A stretch of DNA of 64,000 bases from Thermotogota bacterium (GCA_030550515.1 JAUQPE010000010.1:1-64000), one strand, 5' to 3'; counted from the stretch's first letter, positions 50,615 through 61,268 are shown. The notes: a model not told the origin generated them from the sequence alone. A program made the numbers and translations.

Positions 50615-52573
50615 TCATTTCTGCTTGAAGAAGAACTGCATCGGCATCGCGTTGAGCGGGCTTCTCAACACGTCGTCCGTGACCAACTTTTCTGGGACGT
50701 TCCTGAAGTTGTTCTTCACGATGGCGGGTGAGAGGTCTTCTCCGACGGTTCCTATCATCCACAGGTTCTCCCTGTGTATCTTGGTCACTTCCTTCATGTA
50801 ATTCTTGATCTCTTCGTCACTCGTAGCGGTCTGGATCTTCGACCACAGATCGACCAATTTCTTGACGTCCTCTGGTGGCTCAACCGCGTCCTCTGGTGGT
50901 TCTTCACCCTTGATGTACGCCTGGATCCAGCTGGTCCACGGCGCGTACCACCAGTCAGCGTAGACCGTCACACCGGGGAACACCAACATCGGAGAGGCGA
51001 GCGGTTGAGCAGCCCTGTCGAGCGCCCAAACTGCCGCGTCGTACTCGCCCGTTCCCATCCTGGACTCGAGGAGCGACCTCTCTATGTTGTTGACTTCGAC
51101 GATCACACCTATCTTCTTCCAATGTTCCTTCACTATGGTCCAGATGTCGGCGTGCATTTGACCCGTCACGGAGATGGTGAACCTCAGAGGTCTTCCATCT
51201 GGGAGCAACCTGTACTGGCGCCTTGCGTCCCACTTGAGACCCATCTCGTCGAGCAACTTGTTCGCAAGGTCTGGGTTGTACTCCGCGTAGGCTTTTTCCC
51301 ATTCTGGATCGTAGTAAGCGGAACCGCTCACAAACGAAGCTTGCCTGGGCTTTGCCATACCGTTGAAGAGTACCTCGCTGATCTCTTCCCTGTCGATGCC
51401 GAGCGACAACGCCCTTCTGAACCTCACGTCGTTGAAGATCTGCCTGAACACGGGATCGGGATGGTTCGGGTTGAGGGAAACCCTGCTCACGGAGCCGTTC
51501 GCGGCGATCCAGTTCAGAACCCTGTATCCGCCCCTCTTCTCGTTCTCCTTCAGTAGTGTGTAGTTTCCGGCACCAGATGCGAGACCTCCGATGTGTCTCC
51601 ACTGCATGTCTATCTCACCAGAGATCGCCTTCAAGAGGATCACTTCGCTATCGGTGACGTACTCGTGCCTGATGTAGTCGATGTACGGAAGTTGGTTACC
51701 CTCGATGTCGACGGCCCAGAAGTACGGGTTCCTCTCGAGCACGTAGAATTGGCTCGTGGGATCCGTGATCGGCCTCCACGTGAATATGGTTGGAAGTTCC
51801 AGGTTCCTTATGTAGTTGTTCTTGTCGTTGAACAGGTCCACCCAAGTGTTGTGCGTACCTGGAACCATCTTTTTCTGGATCTCTTCCATCGGTGTGTACT
51901 TTGGATGGAACTGCTTCAAGTAGTGCTTGGGGGCGCCGGTGAACCCCGTGCTGTACGCAACCTGGAGCAAGAACAGGGCGTAGGGCTTGGCGAACTCGAA
52001 TTTGATCGTGTAGTCGTCGATCTTCGTCACCTTGACCACTTCACCACCGACTCTCCACCACTCCGGTTTGGTGGGTGTGATGTCGTTGTTGCCGACGATG
52101 TCTTCGACCCAGAAGAGTATGTCGTCCGCCGTGTACGGATGACCATCGGACCACTTCATCCCTTTCCTCAAATAGAACACGTAAACCCTGCCGTTCTCGA
52201 GCACGTCCCACTTCTTTGCGACCCCTGGCAGGAACTTTCCACCTTCCTTGTCCCAGTAGACGAGGTGCGCCTCGCAGATCTTGTAGACACCCCACTGGTC
52301 TGCCGGCCCTCTCCAGACCCTTCTCCACGTTCCGCCGTATTGGCCGACCTCTTCCTCTGGAACGACCACGAGCGGTTCTTCCGGAAGCCTCTGTTCGACG
52401 GGTGGAAGTTTCCCTTGCCTTACAAGCTCAGCCAGCATCGGTGCTTCCTTGTACTTGGTGATCCTCTTTCCCGTCGCTTTGTAGTAATCCTCGGGTGTCG
52501 CGTAGACGCTCCAAGCGAAGTTCAAAACTACGAAAGCGACGATCGAAAGGACCAAGATCAAACGAACCTTCAT
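50615..52573 (-). CDS. Extracellular solute-binding protein, xylan-fragment transporter (TM0056-like)
   Basis: A 652-residue SBP family 5 protein with a signal peptide (LILVLSIVAFVVLNFAWSVYA). Family blocks: EEVGQYGGTWRRV, MKWSDGHPYTADDI, FKFEFAKPYALF-like strand and the C-terminal LWMIGTVGEDLSP. By its place between the transporter ATPase genes and aguA it should bind (glucurono)xylo-oligosaccharides; the ligand is inferred. It is the last gene of the transporter row, whereas in the beta-glucan operon the binding protein comes first. The ATG follows AAGGGGGTG. Confidence 0.9.
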   Translation of the reverse strand: MKVRLILVLSIVAFVVLNFAWSVYATPEDYYKATGKRITKYKEAPMLAELVRQGKLPPVEQRLPEEPLVVVPEEEVGQYGGTWRRVWRGPADQWGVYKICEAHLVYWDKEGGKFLPGVAKKWDVLENGRVYVFYLRKGMKWSDGHPYTADDILFWVEDIVGNNDITPTKPEWWRVGGEVVKVTKIDDYTIKFEFAKPYALFLLQVAYSTGFTGAPKHYLKQFHPKYTPMEEIQKKMVPGTHNTWVDLFNDKNNYIRNLELPTIFTWRPITDPTSQFYVLERNPYFWAVDIEGNQLPYIDYIRHEYVTDSEVILLKAISGEIDMQWRHIGGLASGAGNYTLLKENEKRGGYRVLNWIAANGSVSRVSLNPNHPDPVFRQIFNDVRFRRALSLGIDREEISEVLFNGMAKPRQASFVSGSAYYDPEWEKAYAEYNPDLANKLLDEMGLKWDARRQYRLLPDGRPLRFTISVTGQMHADIWTIVKEHWKKIGVIVEVNNIERSLLESRMGTGEYDAAVWALDRAAQPLASPMLVFPGVTVYADWWYAPWTSWIQAYIKGEEPPEDAVEPPEDVKKLVDLWSKIQTATSDEEIKNYMKEVTKIHRENLWMIGTVGEDLSPAIVKNNFRNVPEKLVTDDVLRSPLNAMPMQFFFKQK

Positions 52574-52588
52574 AGGAACACCCCCTTC

Positions 52589-53602
52589 TCAAGATATCTT
52601 TATTCCCCTCAAAGTGAGTTGCTCGGCGAAGTGACAGGCAACGTAGTGTGGCTCTTCTCCCGTTCCCACGTTTCTGTACTCGGGATAGACCTCCTCGCAG
52701 ATCTTCTTGGCGTAGGGGCACCTCAAGTGGAAATGACAACCAGACGGGGGATTCGCTGGATTTGGCACTTCTCCCTCTATCGCACGGAGCTCTTCTCTGA
52801 AGTCCGGATCCGGCTTTGGAACTGCGACAAGGAGCGTCTCCGTGTACGGATGTTTGGGGTTTTCGAAGAGTTCTTCCGTTCTCGCGAGTTCCACGATCCT
52901 CCCGAGGTACATCACCGCCACCCTGTCGGATATGTGCTCCACCACGCTCAAGTCATGGGATATGAAGAGGTACGTGAGTTTGAACTGTTCTTGCAGGTCC
53001 ATCAGGAGGTTGAGGATCTGTGCCCTGATGGAAACGTCCAACGCCGCCACGGGTTCGTCGCAGACCACAAGCTTTGGCCTCAAGGCGAGCGCTCTTGCGA
53101 TCACGATCCTCTGTCTCTGTCCACCACTGAACGCGTGCGGGTACCTTACCATGTACTCAGGCCTGAGCCCAACGGCTTGAAGGAGTTCCGCCACCATGTC
53201 TTCCAACTCTTTCCCTTTGGCGATGCCGTTCACCAACAACGGTTCTCCAACGATGTCCTTTACCTTCATCCTGGGGTTGAGCGAGGTGTACGGATTTTGG
53301 AAGACCATCTGTATGTACCTTCTGTAGGGTTTGAGCTCTTCTCCTTGGAGCTTCGCCAAGTTCACCTCTTTCCCGTCCACGCGAAGGATGATGTCGCCTT
53401 CCGTTGGATCTATGGCGCGCAGGATACATTTGGCAGTCGTCGTCTTTCCACAACCGCTCTCCCCAACGAGGGCGAGCGTTTCACCCTCCTCTATCTCAAA
53501 GCTCACCCCATCCACGGCTTTGACGAGCCCAACCACTTTCCTGAAAAAACCTTTGGTTATCGGGAAGTACTTCTTGAGGTTCTTCACCTCGAGCAACGTC
53601 AT
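52589..53602 (-). CDS. ABC transporter ATP-binding protein (OppF-like), xylan cluster
   Basis: A 337-residue ATPase: Walker [11 protein letters not shown]-loop MVFQNPYTS, signature FSGGQRQR, Walker [10 protein letters not shown]-loop ISHD. The Opp C-terminal extension has [14 protein letters not shown], cysteines typical of a possible iron-sulphur site. An ATG at 53602 overlaps the preceding ATPase gene (ATGA) and has AGAGG upstream; longer versions are unrelated to the family. It forms the ATPase pair with the next-listed OppD-like protein. Confidence 0.92.
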   Translation of the reverse strand: MTLLEVKNLKKYFPITKGFFRKVVGLVKAVDGVSFEIEEGETLALVGESGCGKTTTAKCILRAIDPTEGDIILRVDGKEVNLAKLQGEELKPYRRYIQMVFQNPYTSLNPRMKVKDIVGEPLLVNGIAKGKELEDMVAELLQAVGLRPEYMVRYPHAFSGGQRQRIVIARALALRPKLVVCDEPVAALDVSIRAQILNLLMDLQEQFKLTYLFISHDLSVVEHISDRVAVMYLGRIVELARTEELFENPKHPYTETLLVAVPKPDPDFREELRAIEGEVPNPANPPSGCHFHLRCPYAKKICEEVYPEYRNVGTGEEPHYVACHFAEQLTLRGIKIS

Positions 53603-54594
53603 GACCTTTCCCCTCCGTAGAGGAAACATTTGACCGTGTGGCCAGGCGCAACCTCGACATCGACGGGTTCCTTCACGTCGCACAGACCCTTCATGAAGTG
53701 ATCGCACCTTGGATGGTACCTGCAGCCGGACGGGAAGTTGTACGGATCCGGCACCACACCTTTTATGGCTTCGAGCCGCGTTTTCCTGACACCAAGTTTC
53801 GGAATAGACTTCAAAAGAGCCCTCGTGTACGGATGAAGTGGATTTTTGAATATCTCGTACACATCACCACTTTCCGCGATGATGCCAAGGTACATCACCG
53901 CGACCCTGTCCGCCATTTGGGCGATCACGCCCATGTCGTGCGTGATCAAAACGATCGAAGATCGGTACTCCTTCTGGAGCTCCTTCATCAAGTACAGTAT
54001 CTGCGCCTGTATCGTCACGTCCAAGGCCGTCGTCGGCTCGTCCGCGATCAAAACTTTCGGATTCAGAGACATCGCCATCGCTATCATGCACCTCTGGAGC
54101 ATCCCGCCGGAAAGCTCAAAAGGATACATGTCCACGACCTTTTCCGCGTTCGGTATCTTCACTTTCTTCAACATCTCTATTACTCTCCTGCGGGCTTCCG
54201 CCTTGCTCACATCCTCGTGAAGCAGTATCGCTTCCATCATCTGGGCTCCAACAGTGTAAACCGGAGAAAAGGAAGCCATCGGTTCTTGGAAGATCATCGA
54301 GATTTCTTTTCCTCTGATCTGTCTCATCTCCTCACTGTCCAGCTCGAGTTTCGCCAAATCTATCACTCCGTTTTCGTTGTGAAGCAGTATCTCTCCACTC
54401 ACTATCCTTCCGTTTTCTGGAAGGATCCTCAAGATGGACTGGGCGGTGACGCTCTTGCCACAACCGCTCTCTCCCACGAGTCCCAGGATCTCTCCTTTCC
54501 TGACCTCAAAACTCACCCCGTCCACGGCCTTCACTGTTCCTTCCATCAGGGTGAAATACGTCCTCAAGTTCTTTATCTCCAAAACCTTCTCCAT
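53599..54594 (-). CDS. ABC transporter ATP-binding protein (OppD-like), xylan cluster
   Basis: A 331-residue ATPase: Walker [11 protein letters not shown]-loop MIFQEPMAS, signature LSGGMLQR, Walker [10 protein letters not shown]-loop ITHD. Walker A ends in Val where Thr or Ser is usual at the last place, which is common in OppD. The C-terminal extension has [15 protein letters not shown]. The ATG at 54594 is preferred to one nine bases upstream because GAGGGG then has good spacing after the permease stop. Confidence 0.92.
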   Translation of the reverse strand: MEKVLEIKNLRTYFTLMEGTVKAVDGVSFEVRKGEILGLVGESGCGKSVTAQSILRILPENGRIVSGEILLHNENGVIDLAKLELDSEEMRQIRGKEISMIFQEPMASFSPVYTVGAQMMEAILLHEDVSKAEARRRVIEMLKKVKIPNAEKVVDMYPFELSGGMLQRCMIAMAMSLNPKVLIADEPTTALDVTIQAQILYLMKELQKEYRSSIVLITHDMGVIAQMADRVAVMYLGIIAESGDVYEIFKNPLHPYTRALLKSIPKLGVRKTRLEAIKGVVPDPYNFPSGCRYHPRCDHFMKGLCDVKEPVDVEVAPGHTVKCFLYGGERS

Positions 54595-54607
54595 GACCTT
54601 CATCCCC

Positions 54608-55720
54608 TCACACCTTGTAAGGATCCGCGGCGTCCCTCAAACCGTCTCCGACGAAGTTGAAGCACAGAACCGTCACGATCACGAACAAACCAGGAAGAAG
54701 GAGCCAAGGAAAGAGCGCGACAGTTCTGATGTTCTGGGCTTCCTGGAGCAGAACCCCCCAACTGATCGCGGGAGATCTGAGACCCAGTCCCAGAAAACTG
54801 AGACCCGTCTCCCCAAGGATCATACCGGGAACGGCCAAAGTGACGGTCGCTATGAGATGGCTCGTCATCGAGGGCAACATGTGTTTGAATATGATCCTCC
54901 ACTCAGAAGCACCGGCAAGCCTCGCCGCAACGACGAAGTCTTCTTCCTTCAAGGCCAAAAATTTGCTCCTGACAACCCTCGCAAGACCCGTCCATCCCAC
55001 CAAAGACAAAATCACCGTGATGGCGAAGTAAACCTTCACCTGAGACCAGTACCTCGGAAGTGCGGCGGCCAGCGCCATCCAGAGTGGAATAGTGGGGATG
55101 CTTCTGATGAACTCGATCGCCCTCTGTATGAAGTTGTCGACCCTTCCACCATAGTAACCCGATATGCCACCTATGACGATTCCAAGAAGAAGGCTCAAAA
55201 ACACTCCCACAAGGCCTATCGTCGTGGAGATCCTGGCTCCGTAGAGGATCCTGGAGAACACGTCTCTTCCCATCCTGTCCGTTCCAAACAGGAACACGGT
55301 ACCATCTTCGACGCCGAAGAAGTGGATGTCCGCATCCCAGATACCCCAGAACTTGTACTTGTCTCCCCTGACGAAGAATTTTATTCTGTGGACCTTGGTC
55401 TTGTCCTCAACGTAGATCCTCCTCAGAGTCACGGGGTCCCTTTCAACCTTGTACCCGTACACGAATGGACCGATGAACTTTCCTTCGTGGAAGAAGCGTA
55501 TTCTTTGCGGAGGTGCGTAGACGTACCTGCTGTTTATCTTGTTGGGATCGTAGGGAGAGAAGAACTCGCAGAAGATACCGAGGACGTAGAGCACGCTTAG
55601 GATCACGAGACCTATCACCGCGAGTTTGTTCTTCTTGAAGCGCCACCAAACGAGCTTCCATTCTGATGCAAGATATATCTCTTCTCCCTTTTCCACAAGC
55701 GTTTTCTTCTTCCTCCACAC
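54608..55720 (-). CDS. ABC transporter permease (OppC-like), xylan cluster
   Basis: A 370-residue permease, longer than most OppC. After the first helix (LAVIGLVILSVLYVLGIFCEFF) comes an enlarged periplasmic region of about 100 residues with YVYAPPQRIRFFHEGKF, also known in AppC-type permeases. Then FGTDRMGRDVFSR and the ATPase-contact loop AARLAGASEWRIIFKHMLPS. It forms the channel with the OppB-like protein. A GTG start follows GAGGTGATG. Confidence 0.92.
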   Translation of the reverse strand: MWRKKKTLVEKGEEIYLASEWKLVWWRFKKNKLAVIGLVILSVLYVLGIFCEFFSPYDPNKINSRYVYAPPQRIRFFHEGKFIGPFVYGYKVERDPVTLRRIYVEDKTKVHRIKFFVRGDKYKFWGIWDADIHFFGVEDGTVFLFGTDRMGRDVFSRILYGARISTTIGLVGVFLSLLLGIVIGGISGYYGGRVDNFIQRAIEFIRSIPTIPLWMALAAALPRYWSQVKVYFAITVILSLVGWTGLARVVRSKFLALKEEDFVVAARLAGASEWRIIFKHMLPSMTSHLIATVTLAVPGMILGETGLSFLGLGLRSPAISWGVLLQEAQNIRTVALFPWLLLPGLFVIVTVLCFNFVGDGLRDAADPYKV

Positions 55721-55732
55721 GTCCGCATCACC

Positions 55733-56716
55733 TCATTCAAACCTTATTCTCGGATCGAGCCAGGCGAGTAAAATGTCGGATATCAAGGTACCTATTATCG
55801 TGAACACACTCAAGAACATCACCAAACTCCCGGCGAGGTACATGTCTTGTGACATCAAGGCGTCCAAAAGGAGCGTACCCACCGTGGGGAGGTTGAGCAC
55901 GATACCCGTGACGACCGCGCCGGAGACGATCTCGGGAAGGGCCCAACCAGCCGTGGCCGCGAACGGTATGACGGCAACCCTGAGCGGATACTTCCAAACC
56001 AGTTCCCTCTCGGGCACGCCCTTCGCCCTCGCGGCCATCACGTATGGCTTGTTGAGCTCGTCAAGCAAATTGGCCCTCAAAATCCTGATGAGCCCTGCCA
56101 TGTTGCCGGTTCCTATCACTATCACGGGGATCCATATGTGCTTTAACAGATCCACGAACTTTGCCCAAGACCACGGGGCGTTCGCGTACTCGGGCGAGAA
56201 GAGCCCACCAAGGCTTATCCCAAACGTCGCGAAAACGAGCCAAAGCAGGATGAGGGCGAGCAAAAAGTTCGGCGTCGCAAGGCCTATGTAACCGAGCACG
56301 GTGAAGGTGTAGTCACCTATCGAGTACTGATGCGTTCCCGAGTACACACCTATCAAGAAACCAAAAACCCACGCGAAAACGGTCGCGAGGATGGAGACAA
56401 CGATGGTCCAGAAGAGTCTGGCACCGATCAGGTCCTTTACCGGTTTTTCCCACATGAAAGAATAACCGAAGTCTCCCTGGAGTACCCTACCGAACCAGTA
56501 GAAGAACCTCACGATGACCGGTTTGTCGAGACCGTACCTCTGCCTCAACACCTCCAAAGCCGCTTGGTCGATCGCTTCTCCACTTTGTTTGAGGGATATG
56601 ATGTAAGTCGTCAAGTAGTCGCCGGGGGGAAGCTCTATGATGATGAAGGACACGACGGCGATCATGAAAAGAAGCGGGATCGAGAATAGAATTCTTTTCA
56701 GAATGTAATTCAGCAC
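55733..56716 (-). CDS. ABC transporter permease (OppB-like), xylan cluster
   Basis: A 327-residue permease with a first helix at ILFSIPLLFMIAVVSFII, the QRYGLDKPVIVRFFYW external segment, and the ATPase-contact loop AARAKGVPERELVWKYPLR. It is the first gene of the transporter row and is divergent from xynA, with 237 bases between starts that hold a promoter for each direction. The GTG start has GGAGGTG upstream. Confidence 0.92.
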   Translation of the reverse strand: MLNYILKRILFSIPLLFMIAVVSFIIIELPPGDYLTTYIISLKQSGEAIDQAALEVLRQRYGLDKPVIVRFFYWFGRVLQGDFGYSFMWEKPVKDLIGARLFWTIVVSILATVFAWVFGFLIGVYSGTHQYSIGDYTFTVLGYIGLATPNFLLALILLWLVFATFGISLGGLFSPEYANAPWSWAKFVDLLKHIWIPVIVIGTGNMAGLIRILRANLLDELNKPYVMAARAKGVPERELVWKYPLRVAVIPFAATAGWALPEIVSGAVVTGIVLNLPTVGTLLLDALMSQDMYLAGSLVMFLSVFTIIGTLISDILLAWLDPRIRFE

Positions 56717-56750
56717 ACTTGCACCTCCTCGCTATCCGTTCTCGTCCTGA

Positions 56751-56780
56751 ATTTTAATATCCTGTCCAACATAAAGTCAA
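56751..56780 (-). promoter_or_regulatory. Promoter of the xylan-fragment transporter operon
   Basis: On the minus strand, -35 TTGACT (56780-56775), an 18-base spacer and -10 TAAAAT (56756-56751), 35 bases upstream of the GTG start at 56716. Confidence 0.65.
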
Positions 56781-56866
56781 GTGTGGTTGCTGTTCAAAAA
56801 CTCCAAAAAAATCGAGTAGAAGGCATTTAAAGTCGATGAACGCGGTTTCGGCAAAGGGTGTAAATA

Positions 56867-56895
56867 TTTCCAATTGGAGACTTTTGTAGTATAAT
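56867..56895 (+). promoter_or_regulatory. Promoter of xynA
   Basis: -35 TTTCCA (56867-56872), a 17-base spacer and a consensus -10 TATAAT (56890-56895), about 60 bases before the GTG start. GTTAAC and two AAATTT blocks downstream of the -10 could be part of a sugar-responsive operator, but no clear palindrome was found. Confidence 0.6.
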
Positions 56896-56953
56896 TTGTT
56901 AACGGTTGAATTTAGAAATTTCCTAGAACGAAATTTAAAAAGGGGGTGTCGCC

Positions 56954-59900
56954 GTGAAACTCTCGACGATTTTGGTGATAGGTGTTTTAGTTGCCGTGGC
57001 GGGAGCTGTCCTCTTGGGTTCTGGTCTCTTGAGTCCAAAGAACACCTCTAGTCCCAATAACCCTCAAGACTACGCCCTGACTCTCAGCTTTGAAGGCTCT
57101 CTCGAAAGGGCCGTCGCATTCGGAGAAAAGGTTGTTCTCAGTTCGTCGCAGGATTCCGCAGTCGACGGCAAGTACTCCTTGAAGGTCGAGGGTAGGGAAA
57201 CGGCGTGGGACGGTTGTGAGATCGACCTCAGCGAAGACGCCTCGATGATGGCGGGTGTCGAGTACGAGTTGTCCTTCCACGTTCGCCACACTTCCGATTC
57301 TCCAAAGCTTTTCAGCGTCCTGCTTCGCACCGTGGATGAAAAAGGCGAAAAGTTCGAGATCATCGCCGAGAAAGTCGTCATGCCAAACGTCTGGAAGAAG
57401 ATCACCACGACTTTCATGCCTTCATTCGACGGATCTCCCAAGAAGCTTTCGCTGGTGATCGCCGCACCGAGCGATCCCAAACTCGCCTTTTACGTGGACA
57501 AGGTCCAGGTACTCGGTCCAAACAAGGTGCAGATCCCAGGATTGGTTTACAGGACCTCTTTCGAGAAAGGCACAGGCGATTGGCAGCCCAGGGGAGACGG
57601 TGTGAACCTCTCAGCTTCCAAGAAAGTGGCTCGCACGGGAGAGTACTCGATGTACGTCTCCAACAGGCAGAGGAGTTGGAACGGCGCGCAGATGGACGTC
57701 AGGAACATCCTGAAGACCGGAAGGACCTACGCCTTCGAGGCGTGGGTGTACCAGGAATCTGGATCCGATCAGAGGATCATCATGACGATGCAGAGAAGGT
57801 ACTCTACAGACGCTGGAACGACGAGGTACGAGTGGATCAACGCCCAGACGGTACCTTCTGGAAAATGGGTGAGACTCTACGGAACCTACACCATCCCGTC
57901 CGGTGTGGCGGTGGAGGAGCTCGTACTCTACTTTGAGGCGTCCGACCCGAACCTTGCCTTCTACGTGGACGACGTGGTGATCGCGGACGTGAACGTCCCG
58001 AAGTTCGAGCCCGAGGATGAAATCCCAGCCTTGAAAGACGTTTACAAAGACGCGTTCAAGATCGGCGTGGCGCTCCCCGCAAAGACATTGGTTAACCCCC
58101 TCGATAGGAAACTCATAGTGAAGCACTTCAACAGCATCACGGCCGAGAACGAGATGAAACCGGAAAGCCTCCTCGTAGGCGTTGAAGGCGGAAAGCTCAA
58201 GTTCAACTTCAAACAGGCGGACGAGTACGTCAAGTTTGCCCAGGAGAACGGCATGGTGATAAGGGGTCACACCTTGGTCTGGCACTCCCAGACACCCGAA
58301 TGGTTCTTCAAGGACGAGGCCGGTAACCTCCTGTCCAAGGAGAAGATGATCGAGAGGATGAGGGAGTACATACACACGGTGGTTGGGCACTTCAAAGGTA
58401 AAGTCTACGCTTGGGACGTGGTCAACGAGGCGATCGATCCGAGCCAACCCGATGGTTACAGGAGGTCGCTGTGGTACCAGATCATAGGACCAGAGTACAT
58501 CGAGCTTGCCTTCAGGTTCGCTCACGAAGCCGATCCAGACGCGAAACTCTTCTACAACGACTACAACACCTTCGAACCCAAGAAGAGGGAGTTCATCTAC
58601 AAGATGGTCAAGGAGCTCAAAGAAAAAGGCGTACCGATACACGGAGTTGGTATCCAAGGCCACGTGAGCGTGGCGACGGACATGAAAGAAGAGTTCGAGA
58701 AAGCCATCCAACTCTTCACGAGCATACCGGGCATCGAAATACACGTCACAGAGCTCGACATGAGCGTGTACAGGGATCAGACCTCCAACTTCCCGAAAGC
58801 ACCACGCGAGGCGTTGATAGAGCAGGCATACAAGTACAAGGAGATATTCGACATACTGATGAAGTACAAGGATGTCGTCACGAACGTCACGTTCTGGGGC
58901 CTCAAAGACGATTACTCTTGGAGAGCCACGAGGAGAAACGACTGGACGCTCATCTTCGACAAAGATTACCAGGCGAAGTTCGCATACTGGGCCTTGGTCG
59001 CGCCCGAAGTGCTGCCGGTGCTTCCCAAGAGCGCGTCCGCCACGCAAGGTAGGGCCATCGTGGTTGGCATGCAGGACGAGTCCTACCTGATGTCCAAACC
59101 GATCCAGATCTTCGCGAACGGCGAAGAAAAGCTCAAGGCCTGGATCATCTGGGACGGTAACACCATCTTCATCTACGGCGACGTCAGAGACGCAACGAAG
59201 CAACCCGAAAAGGACGCGGTCGCCATCTTCATCAACCCGAACAACGCGAGGACCCCATACCTGCAGCCGGACGACGTTTACGTCATCCTCAAACAAAATT
59301 GGGAGGTCGTCACCAACAGGGACGACGTCGAGGTCCAAAGGTTCATAGGACCGGGTTACAGGAGGTACTCCTTCGAGTGTTCCATCACCATACCAGACGT
59401 CACCTTCCAGAAGGACCAAGTTATAGGCTTTGACATCGCCGTCATCGACGACGGGAACTTCTACAGCTGGTGCGACACGACGAATCAGCAGTTGAACAAC
59501 ACCATGAATTACGGAACACTCAAACTTGAAGGCCTGAGGCTCGCAACGGCCAAGTACGGAACCCCAGTCATAGACGCCGAGATCGATGACATCTGGGAGA
59601 CCACAGAAGAAATCACCACCGAAACCGTCGTGATGGGTTCCCTGGAGAACGCGAAAGCCAAGGTTAGGGTCCTGTGGGACGAGAACGCACTCTACGTGTT
59701 GGCCATCGTCACCGATCCAGTCCTCAACAAGGACAACGCCAATCCTTGGGAACAAGACTCCTTCGAGATCTTCATCGACGAGAACAACGCCAAGACTTCG
59801 TTCTATCAGGACGACGACGCGCAGTACAGGGTGAACTACGAGAACTTCCAGTCCTTCGGAACCGGCGCGAGCGCCGCTAGATTCAAGACGGCCACCAAGA

Positions 59901-60103
59901 TCATCGAAGGTGGTTACATCGTCGAAGCGGCGATCCAGTGGAAGACGATAAAGCCAACACCCGGCACCATCATAGGTTTCGACGTTCAAGTAAACGACGC
60001 CAACGCCAGGGGTCAGAGAGTTGGCATCCTCACCTGGAACGATCCCATCGGCAACAACTGGAGAGACACTTCGAAGTTCGGTAACCTCAAGCTCGTGAAG
60101 TGA
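56954..60103 (+). CDS. xynA: Multimodular endo-beta-1,4-xylanase (CBM22-CBM22-GH10-CBM9-CBM9)
   Basis: A 1049-residue exported, probably envelope-anchored xylanase. An uncleaved signal-anchor-like helix ([19 protein letters not shown]) starts it. Two CBM22 modules (about 35-195 and 197-350) precede the GH10 barrel (about 360-700). The acid/base is E492 in WDVVNEAID and the nucleophile E600 in [18 protein letters not shown] and [10 protein letters not shown] are other GH10 blocks. Two CBM9 modules (about 705-870 and 875-1049) end the protein; the CBM9 family binds reducing ends of glycans. The layout equals T. maritima XynA (TM0061). A GTG start follows GGGGGTG. Confidence 0.96.
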   Translation: MKLSTILVIGVLVAVAGAVLLGSGLLSPKNTSSPNNPQDYALTLSFEGSLERAVAFGEKVVLSSSQDSAVDGKYSLKVEGRETAWDGCEIDLSEDASMMAGVEYELSFHVRHTSDSPKLFSVLLRTVDEKGEKFEIIAEKVVMPNVWKKITTTFMPSFDGSPKKLSLVIAAPSDPKLAFYVDKVQVLGPNKVQIPGLVYRTSFEKGTGDWQPRGDGVNLSASKKVARTGEYSMYVSNRQRSWNGAQMDVRNILKTGRTYAFEAWVYQESGSDQRIIMTMQRRYSTDAGTTRYEWINAQTVPSGKWVRLYGTYTIPSGVAVEELVLYFEASDPNLAFYVDDVVIADVNVPKFEPEDEIPALKDVYKDAFKIGVALPAKTLVNPLDRKLIVKHFNSITAENEMKPESLLVGVEGGKLKFNFKQADEYVKFAQENGMVIRGHTLVWHSQTPEWFFKDEAGNLLSKEKMIERMREYIHTVVGHFKGKVYAWDVVNEAIDPSQPDGYRRSLWYQIIGPEYIELAFRFAHEADPDAKLFYNDYNTFEPKKREFIYKMVKELKEKGVPIHGVGIQGHVSVATDMKEEFEKAIQLFTSIPGIEIHVTELDMSVYRDQTSNFPKAPREALIEQAYKYKEIFDILMKYKDVVTNVTFWGLKDDYSWRATRRNDWTLIFDKDYQAKFAYWALVAPEVLPVLPKSASATQGRAIVVGMQDESYLMSKPIQIFANGEEKLKAWIIWDGNTIFIYGDVRDATKQPEKDAVAIFINPNNARTPYLQPDDVYVILKQNWEVVTNRDDVEVQRFIGPGYRRYSFECSITIPDVTFQKDQVIGFDIAVIDDGNFYSWCDTTNQQLNNTMNYGTLKLEGLRLATAKYGTPVIDAEIDDIWETTEEITTETVVMGSLENAKAKVRVLWDENALYVLAIVTDPVLNKDNANPWEQDSFEIFIDENNAKTSFYQDDDAQYRVNYENFQSFGTGASAARFKTATKIIEGGYIVEAAIQWKTIKPTPGTIIGFDVQVNDANARGQRVGILTWNDPIGNNWRDTSKFGNLKLVK

Positions 60104-60108
60104 TACGG

Positions 60109-60129
60109 GGGAGGGGATCTTCCCCTCCC
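60109..60129 (+). terminator. Hairpin after xynA
   Basis: Arms GGGAGGGGA and TCCCCTCCC with a TCT loop lie just after the xynA stop. The following TCTGGTTT is a poor T tract, so this may be a partial terminator that lets some transcription reach the lipoprotein gene. Confidence 0.5.
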
Positions 60130-60152
60130 TCTGGTTTAAGGGGGGGATTTTC

Positions 60153-61235
60153 ATGAAAGGAAAACTCCTATTCGTGTGCTCGCTCGCGTTGCTGATCCTC
60201 ATCGGTGCGTGCCTTCCCGTGACCACCCAACCACCTCAGCAGCAGCCATACATTCTCAAGACGGATTTCGAAGACGGTACAACGCAAGGATGGTACGGAC
60301 AGGGAGGAGCGACCGTAACGGTCGTCGACGCACCAGGAGGAAGGGGAGAAAAAGCTCTCAAGGTGACAACCGGTAATGAAAGTTGGAGGACGGCATGGCT
60401 TGATTTGGGAGGGAAGATTAAGACCAACAAAGAATACTATTACGAAGTGTGGATCTATCATGAGCACAACGAAAGTGTGAGATTCCAAGTCACCATCAAA
60501 ACCGAACCAGAAGCTTACAGAGAAGTTCTTTCAGGTGACGTTCCACCAAGAGAGTGGAAAAAACTTTCTGCGAAATACACCCTCGGCACCGGAACAGCCG
60601 TGAACATCTACGTAGAGCCAAAAAACGTTAGCTACCCGTTCACCTTCTGGTTCGACGATTTCCTTGTGAAGGAGCCACAACCCGAACCACAACCCGAGCC
60701 ACAGCCCGAGCCACAACCTGAACCACAACCCGAGCCACAGCCTGAACCACAGCCCGAGCCACAACCTGAGCCACAACCTGAACCACAGCCGTCGTATATC
60801 CTCAAGACAGATTTCGAAGACGGTACAACGCAAGGATGGAGTGGCAACAATGCCCAAATCCAGGTTGTTGAAAACGTGGGAAATAGACCAGGAAAGGTTC
60901 TGAAAGTTCAAACTGGTGACGCGGGGTGGAAAACGGCGTGGTTCTACGACATAGAGAATTACATAGAGGCGGGCAAAAAATATCGCTACGAAGTGTGGAT
61001 CTACCACGAGCATAATGAGTCTGTAAAATTCAACTTGATTTTGAAGACAACACAAAATAGATTCGAGGATATTTTCTATGGGAGAGAAATCCAACCAAGA
61101 GCGTGGACGAAGGTCGAAGCAGAGTACGAACTTAATCCTGCGGAGGGTGATCCATCCGACATCTACCTGGAATCTCAAACAGCAAATGTGACGTTCTACT
61201 TCGACGATTTCACCATCACGGCGGTTCAGCAGTGA
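60153..61235 (+). CDS. Surface lipoprotein with two duplicated CBM-like modules and a Pro-rich linker
   Basis: A 360-residue protein with a lipoprotein signal (lipobox LIGAC, acylated cysteine at about residue 20). Two beta-sandwich modules of about 140 residues (33-173 and 214-358) resemble the CBM4/CBM22-like carbohydrate-binding fold and are clear copies of each other: both begin ILKTDFEDGTTQGW and share YEVWIYHEHNESV. Ten EPQP repeats (about 174-213) join them. No catalytic residues are evident. It follows xynA by 49 bases, so it probably holds xylan or oligosaccharides at the cell surface; ligand unknown. A terminator follows directly. Confidence 0.82.
   Translation: MKGKLLFVCSLALLILIGACLPVTTQPPQQQPYILKTDFEDGTTQGWYGQGGATVTVVDAPGGRGEKALKVTTGNESWRTAWLDLGGKIKTNKEYYYEVWIYHEHNESVRFQVTIKTEPEAYREVLSGDVPPREWKKLSAKYTLGTGTAVNIYVEPKNVSYPFTFWFDDFLVKEPQPEPQPEPQPEPQPEPQPEPQPEPQPEPQPEPQPEPQPSYILKTDFEDGTTQGWSGNNAQIQVVENVGNRPGKVLKVQTGDAGWKTAWFYDIENYIEAGKKYRYEVWIYHEHNESVKFNLILKTTQNRFEDIFYGREIQPRAWTKVEAEYELNPAEGDPSDIYLESQTANVTFYFDDFTITAVQQ
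60264..60293 (+). repeat. Thirty-base direct repeat, first copy (second at 60810-60839)
   Basis: Thirty identical bases encoding DFEDGTTQGW occur at 60264-60293 and 60810-60839. They mark the start of each binding module in the lipoprotein and show a recent internal duplication. Confidence 0.9.
60672..60791 (+). repeat. Ten tandem 12-base units encoding EPQP
   Basis: Ten consecutive 12-base units of the form GA(A/G)CCACA(A/G)CC(C/T/G) encode the Glu-Pro-Gln-Pro linker between the two lipoprotein modules. The units differ only at third codon positions, so unit number can change without loss of frame. Confidence 0.95.
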
Positions 61236-61242
61236 AAAAGTC

Positions 61243-61268
61243 GCCCCCGCACGAGCGGGGGCTTTTTT
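61243..61268. terminator. Bidirectional terminator
   Basis: Arms GCCCCCGC and GCGGGGGC with an ACGA loop. On the plus strand TTTTTT follows; on the minus strand GACTTTTT follows. It serves the lipoprotein gene and the convergent membrane-protein gene. Confidence 0.92.

Noticed and set aside
57611-60226. Open frame of 871 codons antisense to xynA
   Set aside because: XynA modules and active-site residues are complete on the plus strand. The antisense product shows no family features and lacks a sensible start context.
60672-60791. Tandem repeats resembling a CRISPR or noncoding satellite
   Set aside because: The 12-base units are in frame, vary only at third codon positions and encode a Pro-rich linker; there are no spacers.
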